This document shows positions 32,901-45,800 of a DNA stretch of 64,000 nucleotides, piece after piece. The notes below the pieces were generated by a model that did not search any database, was not told the origin of the DNA, and saw only the letters and a program-made list of their open reading frames with translations. Numbering within the stretch: the first letter of the stretch is position 1; every line of letters starts with the position of its first letter. The stretch lies in assembly GCA_947311845.1 (NCBI GenBank), contig CAMZMU010000123.1, positions 16,488,394 to 16,552,393 on the forward strand. Direction: 5' to 3'. Origin of the DNA: Poa pratensis (Eukaryota > Streptophyta > Magnoliopsida > Poales > Poaceae). Both the position numbers and the translations under genes were made by a program.

Positions 32901-35900
32901 AAAGTTATATCTTTCACACTATCAATTCAGATGTAAGTTGAAACTCTAGAGAGTGGCAAGTCCACTCTAGTATCCACATGATGATTTCTGGAGAACATTT
33001 ATGACTGTTGGAAAATTCCATCAGCTGGGCTATTGGACTGTTGGAGTATTAGAGTACTGCAAGGCTGAGAGTGTTATATAATTTGCCTAGATGGTCAGAT
33101 TCTGAGTAGTATTTTTTTTTGACACATTGCCGTTGTACAATTATTTCAGGAGTACCTTTGGTGATCATAATGTTGGTCTTCTTACAGGAGATTCTGCTAT
33201 CAATAAAGATGCTCAGATCCTAATAATGACGACAGAGATTCTGCGTAATATGCTTTATCAAAGGTACTTATGCACGGATGACATATTATGTGATATAAGC
33301 GGGATTCTACAAGTATTCACGCTGTAGCATACTGTTGCTAGTTTGACAATTTGCTACTTCCACCGCTGCAAACAAATATTGCAGAGCATTATGTGACAGG
33401 AACAGTTACAGTATATCATAATTCAACTTTACCTATATATTTGTTCAGTGTTTTCCAAGTCGTGCATGTGCAATTGTATTTGAGAATATCACAGTTTCTT
33501 TTGTAGCTACTTCTCTAGCCTTTGACGTAGTTTTTTTGGGATTGGGGTGGGGAACGGGGAATGGGGAATTAAGCTTTAGTGGTAGTTAACTACTCCCTCC
33601 ATTCCTAAATATAAGATGTTTTAGTCATTTAAAATGTTGTCTATACACGGACTGAAATGGATGAACATACACACTAAAACGTGTCTAGGTATGTGTGAAT
33701 CTGAAAAAAGTTAAAACATCTTATATTTACAAACAGAGGGAGTATTTGATTGTAACAAATGTTACTTGTCCTGTTTCTGAAAGAATCCCGATGTCTTCTA
33801 TTTGAACTGCAGTGTTGGCATGTCAGCATCCGAAGGTAGATTATTTCAAGTTGATGTCATTGTTTTGGATGAAGTCCATTACTTAAGTGATATCTCACGT
33901 GGTACTGTTTGGGAAGAAACGGTATGCTACTTTATTACTCTCTTTCTCATCTCCATGAGTTCATATTGGTCATTTGACTTAACTATTTTGATCACATCCT
34001 TAGGTGATATATTGTCCAAAAGAAGTCCAGCTTATATGTTTGTCTGCCACTGTTGCAAATCCTGATGAATTAGCCGGCTGGATAGGTCAGGTAATTGTAG
34101 CTTTCGCATCTCAATTTGTGCCGTATTAATTTTCTTTTGCAGCGATACGCAAATAGTTGATTACCTGTGTTGTCATTGCTTCCAGTTTTGCAATAGCATG
34201 TTAGGTGTAAGAGTTTCTCCACTTCCTACTTTAAATGGATGTATTTGGTGATTAGCACCAGAAATACATGCACAGGTCGTTCAAAGAAAAATACATTCAC
34301 AAGCACACGCGTTATATTTACGCGTTTACTGTGATTATCTGTGTGCTTATGCATGTGCAAATGCTGTGTCCATACATTGTGATCTTCCTTTATTTCTGGT
34401 CTTGTAACACATAATTTTATGTTTGCAAAATCATTCTTATGGCGGTCTCTTTGTAGATCCATGGAAAAACAGAGCTGGTGACATCGAACAAACGTCCTGT
34501 TCCACTAAATTGGCACTTCTCGAAGAAATTCGCACTTCTACCCCTTCTTGATGAAAAGGGGAAGAAAATGAATAGGTAGTCACCTTGTTCTTGTTGGCAC
34601 CATACACTACCTTACTTGTTAAACGACATGCCTATAAAGAAGTGTTAATAACAATATTCATCCAACTGCCTTGTTTATTCTAACCATGTTCACCCCTTTG
34701 ATAAATTGACCATCCCATCAGAATGTGGGCAACTGCCATTAGTTAATCCGAATAGATGATTTCTATCTGCTAAAAAGTTAACCATCTATTCTTCATTGAA
34801 ATTTTTACTCGTGTAGCCTCTCTTGTGACCATGAGGTCACGGGTTCAAGTCCTGGAAACAGCCTCTTGCAGGAATGCAGGGAAAGGCTGCGTACTAAAGA
34901 CCCAAAGTGGTCGGACCCTTCCCCGGACCCTGCGCAAGCGGGAGCTACTGCACCGGGGCTGCCCTTTTTTTTTTTTTAGCCTCTCTGTGTCTGTGTGTGT
35001 GCGCGCCTGTTTACCAATTGTTCAGTATCAAAGCCAGGCGTTTGCTAAATGCTTACCAAGATTAGTCGGGAACAAGACATATAAAGGACAGTTTAATGTC
35101 TATTGATACTTGCCTTGTTTGGTCATTTGGGAATAACAGAGCTGCACCTTTAGGCCGCTTAAATGGAATTGGCAGGCGTTATGCATAATATGTTCAGCTG
35201 CTAAATAGGGGGGTTCATCTGAACCTAGTAGGGCCTACTTAGGTCTGCCTTGCCTACACCATTAGCTATACTCATCCGGGTTAATATTGTTGGATAATAA
35301 AAATAATCCTAGAAATGTACTTAACTGTCTGTCTACTTTCTATCATATATGCTATATACAATTTACTTTTTTTCGCGAAAACGCAATAAGCATTGCGTTT
35401 TGATGCATTGATAGAAAGAAGGTTTATGTACAAGCCTAGAGACAGGCAACCACACACCATACAACTCAACCCAGCAACCTAAACTAGGGGAGCAGGTGTG
35501 CGAGGGCACTGGCCCCTGCGCTCACCCAAGAACAAGCCTCGGTCTTGATGGTTTCCACCAAAGTATCAACCGAGGGACGTGCGTTGTCGAAGACGATCGA
35601 GTTCCGTTGCTTCCAAATCCACCACCCCGTGAGCATGATCACTGAAGAGGTGCCTTACGCAGCGAGCGAGGGGTGGAGTTGAGTACCAACGACCACCAAT
35701 CCACGAAATCGTCCTCCGCAACTGGCGGTCTCGACGTCGTTCGTATCCAGGATAGAACCTCGTGCCAAATCGTCCGTGAGAACAAACACCTGGTGAGAAT
35801 TTGGGACATTGACTCCGTCGCCTGGTCACACATTCTGGGTGGACAAATGGATGGAGGGCAAATCGATGAAGGACATAGCGCCACACCTATTCGCTTTGGT

Positions 35901-38900
35901 CTCCAAAAAACCCAAAAAGAGGCGGACGGTACAAGAGGCGCTGGTGGAGCGCCGGTGGATTTCGGACATCTCGGGAGCTTTGAGCCCGCTCGCTCTTTGG
36001 CAGTATGTCCAAGCTTGGATCTACATGCAAGGGGTGCACCTGAGCAGCCAGACAAGCTAATTTGGCGCTGGACATCAGATGCCATCTGACCCCCTGTTCC
36101 AGGGAGTGGTCGAGTCGAGATCTTGGAAGATGAATTGGAAGACATGGGCACCCCCAAGGGTGAAGTTCTTTGTCTGGCTGGCTTGCCTGGATGGATATAC
36201 AATTTACTGTAAAGGATAAAATACCTGCATGTTGATTCTGACAAGGTTGCTTTGTTAGCCATGACAAAGAAAATCCCATTCTTTACTATTAGAAGTATCA
36301 AAGGCATAAATGATATCTCCAAAAAATAAAAATAAACTCGAACATGCACCAGAGTGCATGTCATTTTGTATTAGGAGAAGAAGTTATGATGCCAGAGTCT
36401 TACAAAGTGGCAAAGTCGAAAGGAAAAGAAAAGAAAACAACCTAGGCCATCAAAGAAAAAACAGAGAAATGAAAAACAAGCTGTACACCTAGCTAGCCCC
36501 CTAGGTTCTTCAGATTCTATCTGGTTGCGTACTTTGTATTCTTATTCATCCTTTATCAAAACTAGCTAACCACCCGTGCGATGCTACGGAGAAAACCCTT
36601 CACTTTTTATCCATGTTTCCAAACTTTGCTGATTACTTTTTCCCTTCCTAAAACGAATAACAACACCTTTTTCTTGTAATCTAAGACAAAAATTCCTTTC
36701 CTTTCTTCCTTGCCTACCTTTGTGTGGGGAGATGGGATGAGGGGGAGGTGGGATGAACGACCACCATAGTAAAGATGGTTAATGTTTGGCATTCATACCA
36801 GCAACTGGTTATGCTTTTTTGCTTTGTATGGCATTTCTTAAGTAACATTTTAGGGCTATATCTCTTGTGCATTCTAATATTGCCTTCATGCACATTGTTT
36901 ATGTTAGTACCTAAGCTAAGTCATCTATATATCCTTTTGTTTTATCATACAGGAAATTGCGAATGTCTCACGTCCAGAACATATCATCTCCCAAAAGTGA
37001 ATACTACTATGTGAAAGGAAAGAGGAAGCTTAGAACAAATAAAAATGAGCAAGGTAGCAGAAGCCCGTTGGACATATCAAAACAAGTTCAATTGTCCAAG
37101 CATGAGGTCACCAATATGCGGCGTTCCCAGGCATCGACTAGAATCCCTTTTTAAGCCTTGCATTTGCACATATGATGGCTTAAACTTCTCCATGGCTTTT
37201 CGCTAGACCATCTCAGATTGCAGCATGCTATTCTTTTATAGAAAATGGAAGCTTTATTACCCCTAGCCTCTGTGCTATGACTAATATGTGTCATTTCTTG
37301 ATTACCTTACTATGCAGGTTCCACTAATACGTGACACTTTGTCACAGCTTTGGGAAAATGACATGCTTCCAGCTGTTTGGTTTATCTTTAGTAGAAGAGG
37401 ATGTGATGCAGCTGTTGAATATCTCGAGGATTGTAGACTTTTGCATGATTGTGAGGCTAGTGAAGTTGAACTGGAACTTAGGAGGTTCAGGATGCAATAT
37501 CCTGATGCTATTCGGGAAAATGCTGTGAAAGGACTCTTGCGAGGAGTTGCTGCCCATCATGCTGGTTGCTTGCCACTGTGGAAGTCCTTCATTGAAGAAC
37601 TGTTTCAGCGTGGCCTTGTTAAAGTAGTCTTTGCGACAGAAACCCTTGCTGCTGGGATCAATATGCCTGCTAGGACAGCTGTGATTTCTTCTCTCAGCAA
37701 AAGAATTGATGCCGGACGCCAGCTCTTAACCCCAAATAACCTATTCCAGATGGCAGGTCGTGCTGGAAGGAGAGGGATTGACACAGTTGGGCATTCTGTC
37801 CTTGTTCAGACTACTTCTGAAGGGGCTGAAGAATGTTGTGACGTTATCTTTGCTGGACTTGAGCCACTTGTTTCACAATTTACAGCATCATACGGGATGG
37901 TTTTGAATCTCCTTGCGGTATGTTTGTTGCTGTAGCATGTCTGCATATTTTCTTGTTTTATCTTTGTCCTTATCTGATGGGTTGTAAGGTGTCATCCAGG
38001 GTTCGAAAGTTACTCATAACCATAAACAATCGGGTGATGTCAAGGCTAAACGTTCTGGAAGAACATTAGATGAAGCTCGAAAGTTAGTGGAGCAAAGCTT
38101 TGGGAATTATGTTGGGAGCAATGTGATGGTTGCTGCTAAAGAAGAGCTTGAGAGAATACAGAAAGAAATACAGTATCTCTCTTCTGAAATTACGGATGAA
38201 TTCATTGACAGGAAATGCAGGGAGGAATTGTCAGTGGAAGACTATAATGAGATTTCCCTTCTACAAAATAAATTAAAGGTAATATTTATTGCTTGATTTG
38301 GTTTCTCTATAATAATTCAATAGCATCGAAATCGATCTAATGTATCTGATATTGTTACAACCCCACCTTTTTAGATAATAGATAATAACCTCGCTTAGAA
38401 ATGCTCAATTGTTTGTTTCCATGTATCGATGACAATATAAGCATGATCTCCCTAGATTTTTTTTGGGTTGACACATTACCATGGTTCCTTGAGAATTGTA
38501 TATACTGCATGGAGCTCTTCGTCTTACCATTACTTGATCGCTTGTTTAGAAAAAAACTATATTTTGCCTTCATACTTTAAGGCATTTTAGAGAACACTTT
38601 AAAATCAAGACTATCTTAAGTATACACGTATCCCCTCTATTTTTAGCAGTCCTCTGGTTTCAGTCTGGCTATCAACTTCTGTTTCTTTCATGGCTCAGTT
38701 TAGGATTAAGTTGGCTTTTGCCAGACCATTTATCTCACTTGAAAGAGATGTAGCTTTTGTTTTATTTTTTATGTTGTAAATGAAACCAAAACGACACACG
38801 CTGAAACCCTTTCTATCCTAATGCAAAAAATGTGCAGCTATCCTATGTGCTCTAGAAAAAAACCACACCATGTCGGCACTTGAATTTACTTTTCTTTTTG

Positions 38901-41900
38901 CGAATTAGGGTACTTGAATTTACTTAACATGCTAATTTTGACATGCGGCTTTGCCTATAGAAGTTAAAAGTTAAAATCTAAAATGACGCATCCACTATTA
39001 AAACCCAATCACTTTTAAGCCGTGGACACTTCCGAAAATTCGAGTATTGGTAGTTACATAATTAAAGGTGTTTTTTCATAACCTGTTGATCGAGGTACTG
39101 CTCATCCTGTATTATTTATTAAACATTATATGTTCTGCACACTTATTCCACAGGAAGAGAAGAAGTTAAGAAATGAACTGAAAAAGAGGATGGAACTAGA
39201 GAGAATGGCTGCATGGAAAACTCGGTTAGAAGAGTTTGAAAGTGGTCACCTTCCTTTCATTTGCCTACAGTATAAAGATAAAGATTCAGTTCACCACACG
39301 ATTCCTGCTGTTTTTATTGGAAGCCTCAGCTCGTTTGATGATCAAAAGATTGTGAGCATGGTGAGTAAGTTACATACTCTTGTATGCAAAATGTAGAGGA
39401 AAAAACTGCATGGTTTTACTTCTGTGATTGTTTACGTCTCTTATTGTTCACAATCTTGTTGAAGAACTTTAAGCATTAATTATTAGATATCTGCTAAAAT
39501 ATGAGAGCCGAAGCACAACAGTGTACATCCTTTGCTGTTTGTATATATCTATAATTTTGTTGGGCATGCCCTGAGATTTGAATTATGAAAGTTCTCTTCT
39601 GTATCTGTCTTTGTGATTATGTCCTCCTTGTGTGTTCTTACCAAAACACTATTGCAGCTAGAAGACGATTCTACTAGTCCAGGCAGGCGGGAAGTTGAAT
39701 CAGTTGATAGTGGGGAACAGCTTCATTGCCCATCCTACTACGTTGCTTTGAGTTCAGATAATGCATGGTATCTATTCACGGAAAAATGGATAAAAACTGT
39801 TTACCAGACAGGTCTACCTGCTGTTCCTTCAGTGGAGGGTGGGCCACTCCCTAGAGAAACCCTGAAGCAGCTCCTTTTGCGTGAAGATATGATGTGGGAT
39901 AAAATCGCAAAGTCAGAACATGGTTCTTTGTTATGCATGGATGGATCCCTAGACACATGGTCATGGAGTCTTAATGTTCCTGTGCTTAATAGCCTCTCAG
40001 AAGATGATAAGGTATGCACTTACTCCTTGACCTTCCTGATATTTTGTCCTAGGGTTATTGTAAACTAGAGTTCTCTGTTCGTATCTTTAAAAGATATCCA
40101 TTTCTCAAAAGATTCATTGACGAAGTCTTCCTTTATCCCATCTCTGTTTTCTGATAGGTTAGCCAATCATAGTGGTAACACCATAGGAGTAATATACCGT
40201 ACAGACATTTCTTTTTAATGTCGATAGATAACCAATGCAACATGCACATGCTTATTTCATATAATATCATGTACTACTTCTCAAATTTTATCTGATATGA
40301 AGTTACGAATTATCACTTGCAACTTATAGCTCTGTTGAAGTTTTAGCTGGCTTGCATTAAACTTACTTTATTACTCTTCACAGGTAGAACAATTTACCCA
40401 GGAACATCAAACCGCTGTAGAATCTCACAAGAAACAGAGGAGGAAGGTTTCACAATTGAAGAAAACGATCAGGAGTACTAAGGGTTTTAGAGAATTTCAA
40501 AAGATCATTGACATGAGAAACTTTACAAAAGAAAAGATTGAGCGCTTGGAAGCCAGATCCCGTCGTTTGACTAGACGCATAATGCAAATTGAACCAACCG
40601 GTTGGAAAGAATTTCTGCAGGTAACCATCTATGATTTCTGTATTTGATGAACCTATCTAATTGAATTATATAGTTACTGAAAGCAGTATTTCTATACAAT
40701 TTATCGAGGTAGTTGTTTCCACTTCATGCATGATGTAACTATATAGCTAAACCCATGCGATAGAAAATATACTCAAGGCACTGTAACATCTCTTGCTGCT
40801 TCTGATTATGCTCCCTTTCGGCCCAGCCAGTGCTCCTTGTCCACGCTCTCATTCTTCTATTATACCAGTGCTTGCAGAATAACTAAGTCCTCTGAGCCGT
40901 TCCATACTTTATTGAAGATCTATGTTGTTTCTCTAGAAAATGGCATGATTTGATGAGGGTGTTCAGAATCTTTTAGATAACTAATATGATTGGACAATAC
41001 GATGTTACGGCCTTACGCTTATCATTGATTAATAGTTTCTCAGAAATTAATTTCTATATGGATGTTTACCAGATTAGCAAAGTCATACAAGAGGCTAGAG
41101 TGTTAGATGTCAATACCCAGGTAATCTATCCTTTGGGTGAGACGGCAGCAGCCATACGAGGGGAAAACGAACTCTGGCTTGCTATGGTTCTTAGGAACAA
41201 GGTCCTTTTGGATCTGAAGCCAGCTCAACTGGCAGCAGTGTGTGGAAGCTTAGTGTCAGAAGGGATCAAATTACGTCCTTGGAAAAATAGCAGGTACAAA
41301 CTTGACCAACAGCACCTGTTTCTCATGTTTACAACCTTTTTATGGCTATTCCTTGTAAAGCCTTATGTTATGTCATGTATATCTCTGTACAGCGGTCCCT
41401 ATCCTTCGTTGGTGCCGGCCAAATTTGTGAAAACTGGCATATAACATAAATCAATCGGACCATCAGTCTAACGTGCTGTTGTGGACAAGCACATTGGCTG
41501 TCTCAAATATGGTTTATATTGGGGCAATTCATAATTAGAACATACCAGATTGCCGATCAACCTGCTTCAACAATAAAATATGTTCATCCAAGCAGCTGTC
41601 AACATATACTACTGTGGCCTATCGAGTGACACACAGCTACACAGGGTCAATGAGCAGTACTACTAAAGATGTCCTCGAAATTGTTGGATCACAGACTTAG
41701 AACAATGTACGAAATATCAAGTACCAACTGAAAGAATAGGTTGATGCGAAGTAGTTTTGTCTATTATTCCTTTACTTAAAGTGAGAACATCAGCTTGGTG
41801 TATGCAATATCCAGTCCAAAATGTGTTAATGTTTTTAAATAAAAGCACATCCTCATAATTTTTCTTGGACATTGTGGTAATTCTTTGAATTTCGCAGTTA

Positions 41901-42566
41901 TGTATATGAACCGTCTTCAGTTGTTATTGGCGTTATAAACTACTTAGAAGAGCAGAGAAACTCACTCCTCGATCTCCAAGAGAAACATGGTGTAAAGGTT
42001 TGGCACATGATCGTACTGTTTTCCTGTTTTTTGAAATCAAGAGATCAACTGTTGTTCTAGGTACCATTCTCATCTGCCTGCTTCTCGGCGTACAGATACC
42101 CTGTGAAATAGATACCCAGTTTGCTGGAATGGTTGAAGCCTGGGCGTCAGGGTTGACTTGGAGGGAGATAATGATGGACTCTGCAATGGATGATGGAGAT
42201 TTAGCCCGGCTGCTCAGACGAACAATGGATTTACTAGCTCAGGTATATTATCAGGCATGTAGATTCTGTGTACCTCCAGTGTGCTGTGAAATTTGTTGGC
42301 GTTTTAAATGCTAATACCATATTTTCTTAGATATCTGGTTGAAGTTTGATGATAATATATTATGTTAATGCTTTTTTACTTGATTTTTCTGGTTAACCCC
42401 TCAGTCCTTAAAGCTCTATATTATAGTTTGCATTACATTGCATAATACTCTCTAAATTTTATTCCAGATTCCAAAATTGCCTGACATAGATCCGGTTCTC
42501 CAAAAAAATGCACAAATTGCTTGCAGCGTCATGGATCGAGTACCGCTAAGTGAGCTTGCTGGCTGA
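29908..42566 (+). CDS. ISE2: Chloroplast DExH-box RNA helicase, ISE2 type (16 exons)
   Basis: Exons: 29908-30420, 32426-32601, 33150-33263, 33813-33921, 34004-34090, 34457-34575, 36953-37130, 37318-37917, 38000-38278, 39154-39360, 39658-40011, 40384-40620, 41073-41293, 41898-41997, 42096-42242, 42468-42566. All phases join to 1180 codons; Arabidopsis ISE2 is of similar length. A hydrophobic/Ser-Pro N-terminus fits a transit peptide, followed by an Asp/Glu tract (about 60-115). Helicase motifs: APTSSGKT (188-195), [11 protein letters not shown] (215-225), DEVH (287-290), SAT (318-320), [10 protein letters not shown] (576-585). The C-terminal Ski2-like helical domain ends PLSELAG. ISE2 acts in chloroplast RNA processing and affects plasmodesmata in Arabidopsis. 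Intact; intron 7 needs a GC donor. Confidence 0.95.
30905..31077 (+). mobile_element. SINE in intron 1 with a 20-bp target duplication
   Basis: A 173-bp unit starts GACAGCCTGGTGCAG (after AAT) and ends in a short T-tail (CTTTTT). It contains a B-box-like GGGTTTGACTC, as in tRNA-derived SINEs, and CTTCCCCAGACCCCA in its tail. ATATTCAATGGTTGG..TTAG flanks it on both sides (30885-30904 and 31078-31097), a perfect 20-bp duplication. The family name is uncertain; it resembles the Au-type SINEs of grasses. Confidence 0.8.
31223..31777. mobile_element. Non-autonomous TIR DNA transposon in intron 1
   Basis: The left end GAAAAGTGCTTTTTTGGCCC and the right end (reverse complement GAAAAGTACTTTTTTGGTCC) form terminal inverted repeats of about 30 bp with a few mismatches. 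The interior has no transposase. No clean target duplication was found, so the superfamily (Mutator-like is possible) is undecided. It contains a 77-bp direct duplication (31551-31704). Confidence 0.6.
31551..31704. repeat. 77-bp direct tandem duplication
   Basis: 31551-31627 and 31628-31704 are the same 77 bp (TAGATGCCAACTTGGACC...), differing at one base seen (GGGTACAAA against GGGTAAAAA). It lies inside the TIR element of intron 1. Confidence 0.9.
33593..33742. mobile_element. Stowaway MITE in intron 3
   Basis: CTCCCTCCATTCCTAAATAT at the left and its inverted match ending ACAGAGGGAG at the right are the Stowaway (Tc1/Mariner) terminal repeats, flanked by TA on both sides (33591-33592, 33743-33744). 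It is 150 bp long with no coding capacity. Confidence 0.9.
34824..34977 (+). mobile_element. Au-type SINE in intron 6, 5'-truncated
   Basis: GGTCACGGGTTCAAGTCC carries the tRNA-type B box, followed by the Au SINE body (GCAGGGAAAGGCTGCGTAC, CGGACCCTTCCCCGGACCC) and a long poly-T tail. A 9-bp repeat AGCCTCTCT flanks it (34815-34823 and 34978-34986). The A-box half is missing, so it is truncated. The family name rests on recalled sequence. Confidence 0.8.
35368..36194 (-). mobile_element. LINE insertion in intron 6 with inverted 5' part (twin priming)
   Basis: Perfect 14-bp repeats ATATACAATTTACT (35354-35367 and 36195-36208) flank an 827-bp insert. The left end is a T-run, meaning a poly-A 3' end on the minus strand. 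The minus strand (about 35830 down to 35490) encodes the LINE C-terminus ([37 protein letters not shown]). The right half encodes the preceding zf-RVT part on the plus strand ([38 protein letters not shown]). The halves are inverted relative to each other, with about 20 residues lost at the junction near 35828-35836. The ORFs here are fragments of a dead RT. Confidence 0.85.
37131..37317 (+). other. Intron 7 with a probable GC-AG boundary
   Basis: Homology places the joint after ..NMRRSQ (exon end 37130) and before VPLIRDT (37318). The intron then begins GCATCG, not GT, and ends GCAG. The only nearby GT, inside CATGAGGTCACC about 20 nt upstream, would delete eight conserved residues. The donor is a weak match even for GC introns, which usually read GCAAGT. 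Confidence 0.65.
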
Positions 42567-42862
42567 AAGCCTGGAAACTGCAAGTACCACATTGGTCATT
42601 TGTTATAGGTAGGCAATTCTTTGTTGTACCATGGTAAAATGGTTACCATTGTAAGGGATTATTGACATTTTCACATCAAATTCAATTTCTGAAAAGAGCT
42701 GTACCTACTGTTGTCCGACGTGGATCTTATATAAAGAACTGTAGAATAGAAAGAACAAATATTTCATTATGTACAGTCTGCAGCTAACCTATACCTCCAA
42801 AAAACCAAAACAACCAATTCAAACCAATGCAAACAATCATCATTTACATCTTTCCATACATT
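42567..42862. other. Intergenic space between convergent genes
   Basis: 296 bp separate the helicase stop (42564-42566, plus) from the formin stop (42865-42863, minus). Both 3' untranslated regions must fit or overlap here. No clear AATAAA signal was seen on either strand. Confidence 0.7.
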
Positions 42863-45800
42863 CTATTCCTCATCACTACTTGAATCGGATTCTGCATTGT
42901 CCTTCATGAAGTGTGCCGGCAAGTTTGGGAATCTTGGCATGACCCTCTTCCTTTTGCTGTCTGCCTCTTCCGGTGGTGGTTTCTGAGCCGGTGTCGATGT
43001 TGCTGCACTATCAGCTGCCGGCCCCTTAGCACCATCAGCTGGCCCCTTCCTGGCCGCCGCTGCAGCCACCCCCGTTGCTGGCTGCGATGTTGTCTGTGAT
43101 GATGAGGGCGGTGGTTTCTTTTGCTGTTGTAGTCTTCTCTTGATGTCCACACATGCCTGGTCCACCATCCCCAGGAAGTCCCTCACTATGACGAACAACT
43201 GGAGGGGATGCGCGTTTCTGTCCTTAGCACCTGCATGGTAGTACTCTGTTGTCCGTTGAACCTGATCAAGCACTTTCTCCTGCTCCCCAGTTAGTGCTTT
43301 CAGCTCCTCCTCTGCAGCATTGACAAACCCTCTCAACCCTCTCGAGAATCCATCGTCCCCGCAGGTCTCCAAGAGCTTCTTGATGCCTGTCAGCTGGTTG
43401 GCTAAAATCGCGCACTCATTGGCAACCACATCATAGTCCACCGTCGCAGCCTTCTTCACATTGGCAAACTCACTGCTGAGACCTCCAACGACCGGCAATC
43501 CCAGGTTCAAGTATTCGTTCTGCCTCTCCTCGCGCTTTGGCCCCTGAAACGTGGAGCTTGCCGCCGCTGAAATGCCACCGTCAGTGCTCGTCTTGGAGAG
43601 GCTGCCAGAGCGACGGATACTGTAGTTGCGGTTGACGGCGAGGCGTTTCCCCTCTGCACGCACAACCTCCTCGATGACAAAGTGGAGCAGCGTAGTGGCT
43701 CCATCAGTGCTCTTCACGTCATTGAGCTTGCGCAGCGCTGTGAGATTGAAGGCCTGCGCGTTCCCCCGTGCTGTGCCGGCGTTCATCCGGTTTCCTGCCT
43801 TGAGCACCGCCTCGAGCAGCTTAAAGAAGAGTCCCCTTGTCCTCAGTTCCTGGCTCGCCATATCTAAAGTTTGGAGCGACTGCTTGAGCTGAGCGACCTC
43901 AGAACCGTAGTTTATCTTGAACAGCAGCGCGTCGACACGGGCAAACGGGTTGGGCACGTCAAGGAGGAGCCGGAGAAGGAAGGCCTCTGCAGGGGCAAGC
44001 CTGTCAGCGTTCCCAGAGAACTTGAGGATGGTAGCTTCTTCCTCCTTGGAGATGCTGAGCCGAGACAGCTTCTCGAGGACCTCCGTGGTGAGCTCGGTGT
44101 GGCCGTCACGGAGGGCGTCGATGATCTCGTCCCTCCCCACGGTGAGGGACCGGAGGATGATGGAGATGTTGTGCGACTTGCGCGGGTCGATCAGGAATAT
44201 CCGCTCCTCCGAGGTTGTGCGTCCTAGGCCGCTTGATGAGTCGTTGGAGTCTGCAGACTTGGTCTTGCGGTTAGCTGCCCCCGCACCCGCGCCGAACAGG
44301 GCCTCGATGGTGCCTTCGTCCAAGCTGCAAACACACGAGAGTAGCAACACGGTTAGAATGTTTTGGATCGATTGCCTACAAAGCTGAAACACCAGTGTTC
44401 TGTTTATCTGATATCGTTATCAATCATGTAAAATAAAGCAAAGTTGCAGTAAGTAGCAATCACGCCCATATTTTTCCTGGCTGTGATTTTCTTATCATTG
44501 GGGCTTGGGAGGGATGCCGTGGCAAGCCATTGTCCAGCTAGCGCAAGCTGAAAGAGAGAGGCAACTGGGTCCATCTTGACTGACTTGAAGGTGTACCCTG
44601 TCCAACAACCTCTTCCCAAATTCCCCCATCATTGCTTTCTAACCGGTGCTTGCCCGTCCCCATCCAGATTTATTCACGATGAAACAAGCTAACAATAGCA
44701 GTAATCTATACTGGTATATGGTTGATAATGTCAAGGTAACGAATGTGAACTTTCAACGAAAATCACGCTTCTCCAACTCGTATACCTGTTCCCGCGTACT
44801 CGTTCTACGAAACCCCCTCGTGTAAGCCAGGACAACGCGGATTAAGATAAGGTTAAGATAACACCAACGGTACCCATCTGTCCTTGTCGTTGATTAACAA
44901 CAGGGTCCAGGATCCAGATGGAAGGAACATACGCGCACAAAAAGGCGCCCCGGGATTTGGGCATCCTTTGGAGGATGCTGCTGCGACGTGAGTCCACCGA
45001 AAAAGCGACGTGCTAGATTGTGATCCCATAGAAGAATCCGCCTCTCAAAAGGGCCTTTCCAGTTTACACTGCATCTTTGCACATTCCGGGACTGTTCTTC
45101 AGCTAGCATGTTTTGCCAATACCGGAGCTAAAATGCTAATGGGACGATCTTTCAAAAATGTAATGCCCCAATGTAATTTCCTCGGTTTATGCTTTAATTC
45201 GTTTGTATGAAGGTCCTATTTCAGGTGCAACTTTGTATTACTCTCTTCAAGGTTCAGGGGTCCATGCATGCTACCCAGCAAGCAGCATTCACTCTTCGTA
45301 CCCTGGCTAGCACTACATTCCTATGTCTCTGATCACTGTTCGTACCAACGAACACTAGTACTGTAGTAGTATGCACAAGAAGCACCGAGAGAATTAAACA
45401 CGTAACGATCAGTCGAAATGAGAAGCGGAGTTTAATTCAGGAGTTTGCTTACTTGAATGAGCCGGCGGTGAGCTTGTCCCAGACCATGGAGTGGTCGGTT
45501 TGCGCCACATTGACCTTGTCCCAGTGCAGCGGCTTCAACTTCGCCTGCTGGTCCTCTGAGCCGGATGCCATGCCCGGCGCCGGCGGCGGCCTCGAGGACG
45601 CCCAGGCAGGTGGCGGAGGCGGCCCTCCCTTCTTTCCTCCAGGCGGTGGTGGCGGACCGGCGGTGCGGCCCTCCCTTCTTTCCTCCTGGTGGTGGTGGCG
45701 GGGGTGGGCCTCTAGGCGCTGGCGGCGGAGGTGGCCCTCTAGGTGCTGGTGGCGGTGGGGGTGGCGACGTGGCGGCCATTGGTGGTGGCGGCGGCGGTGG

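Noticed and set aside
34835..34860. Possible tRNA gene from the GGTTCAAGTCC box
   Set aside because: Only the B-box region of a SINE is present; no cloverleaf or anticodon arm.
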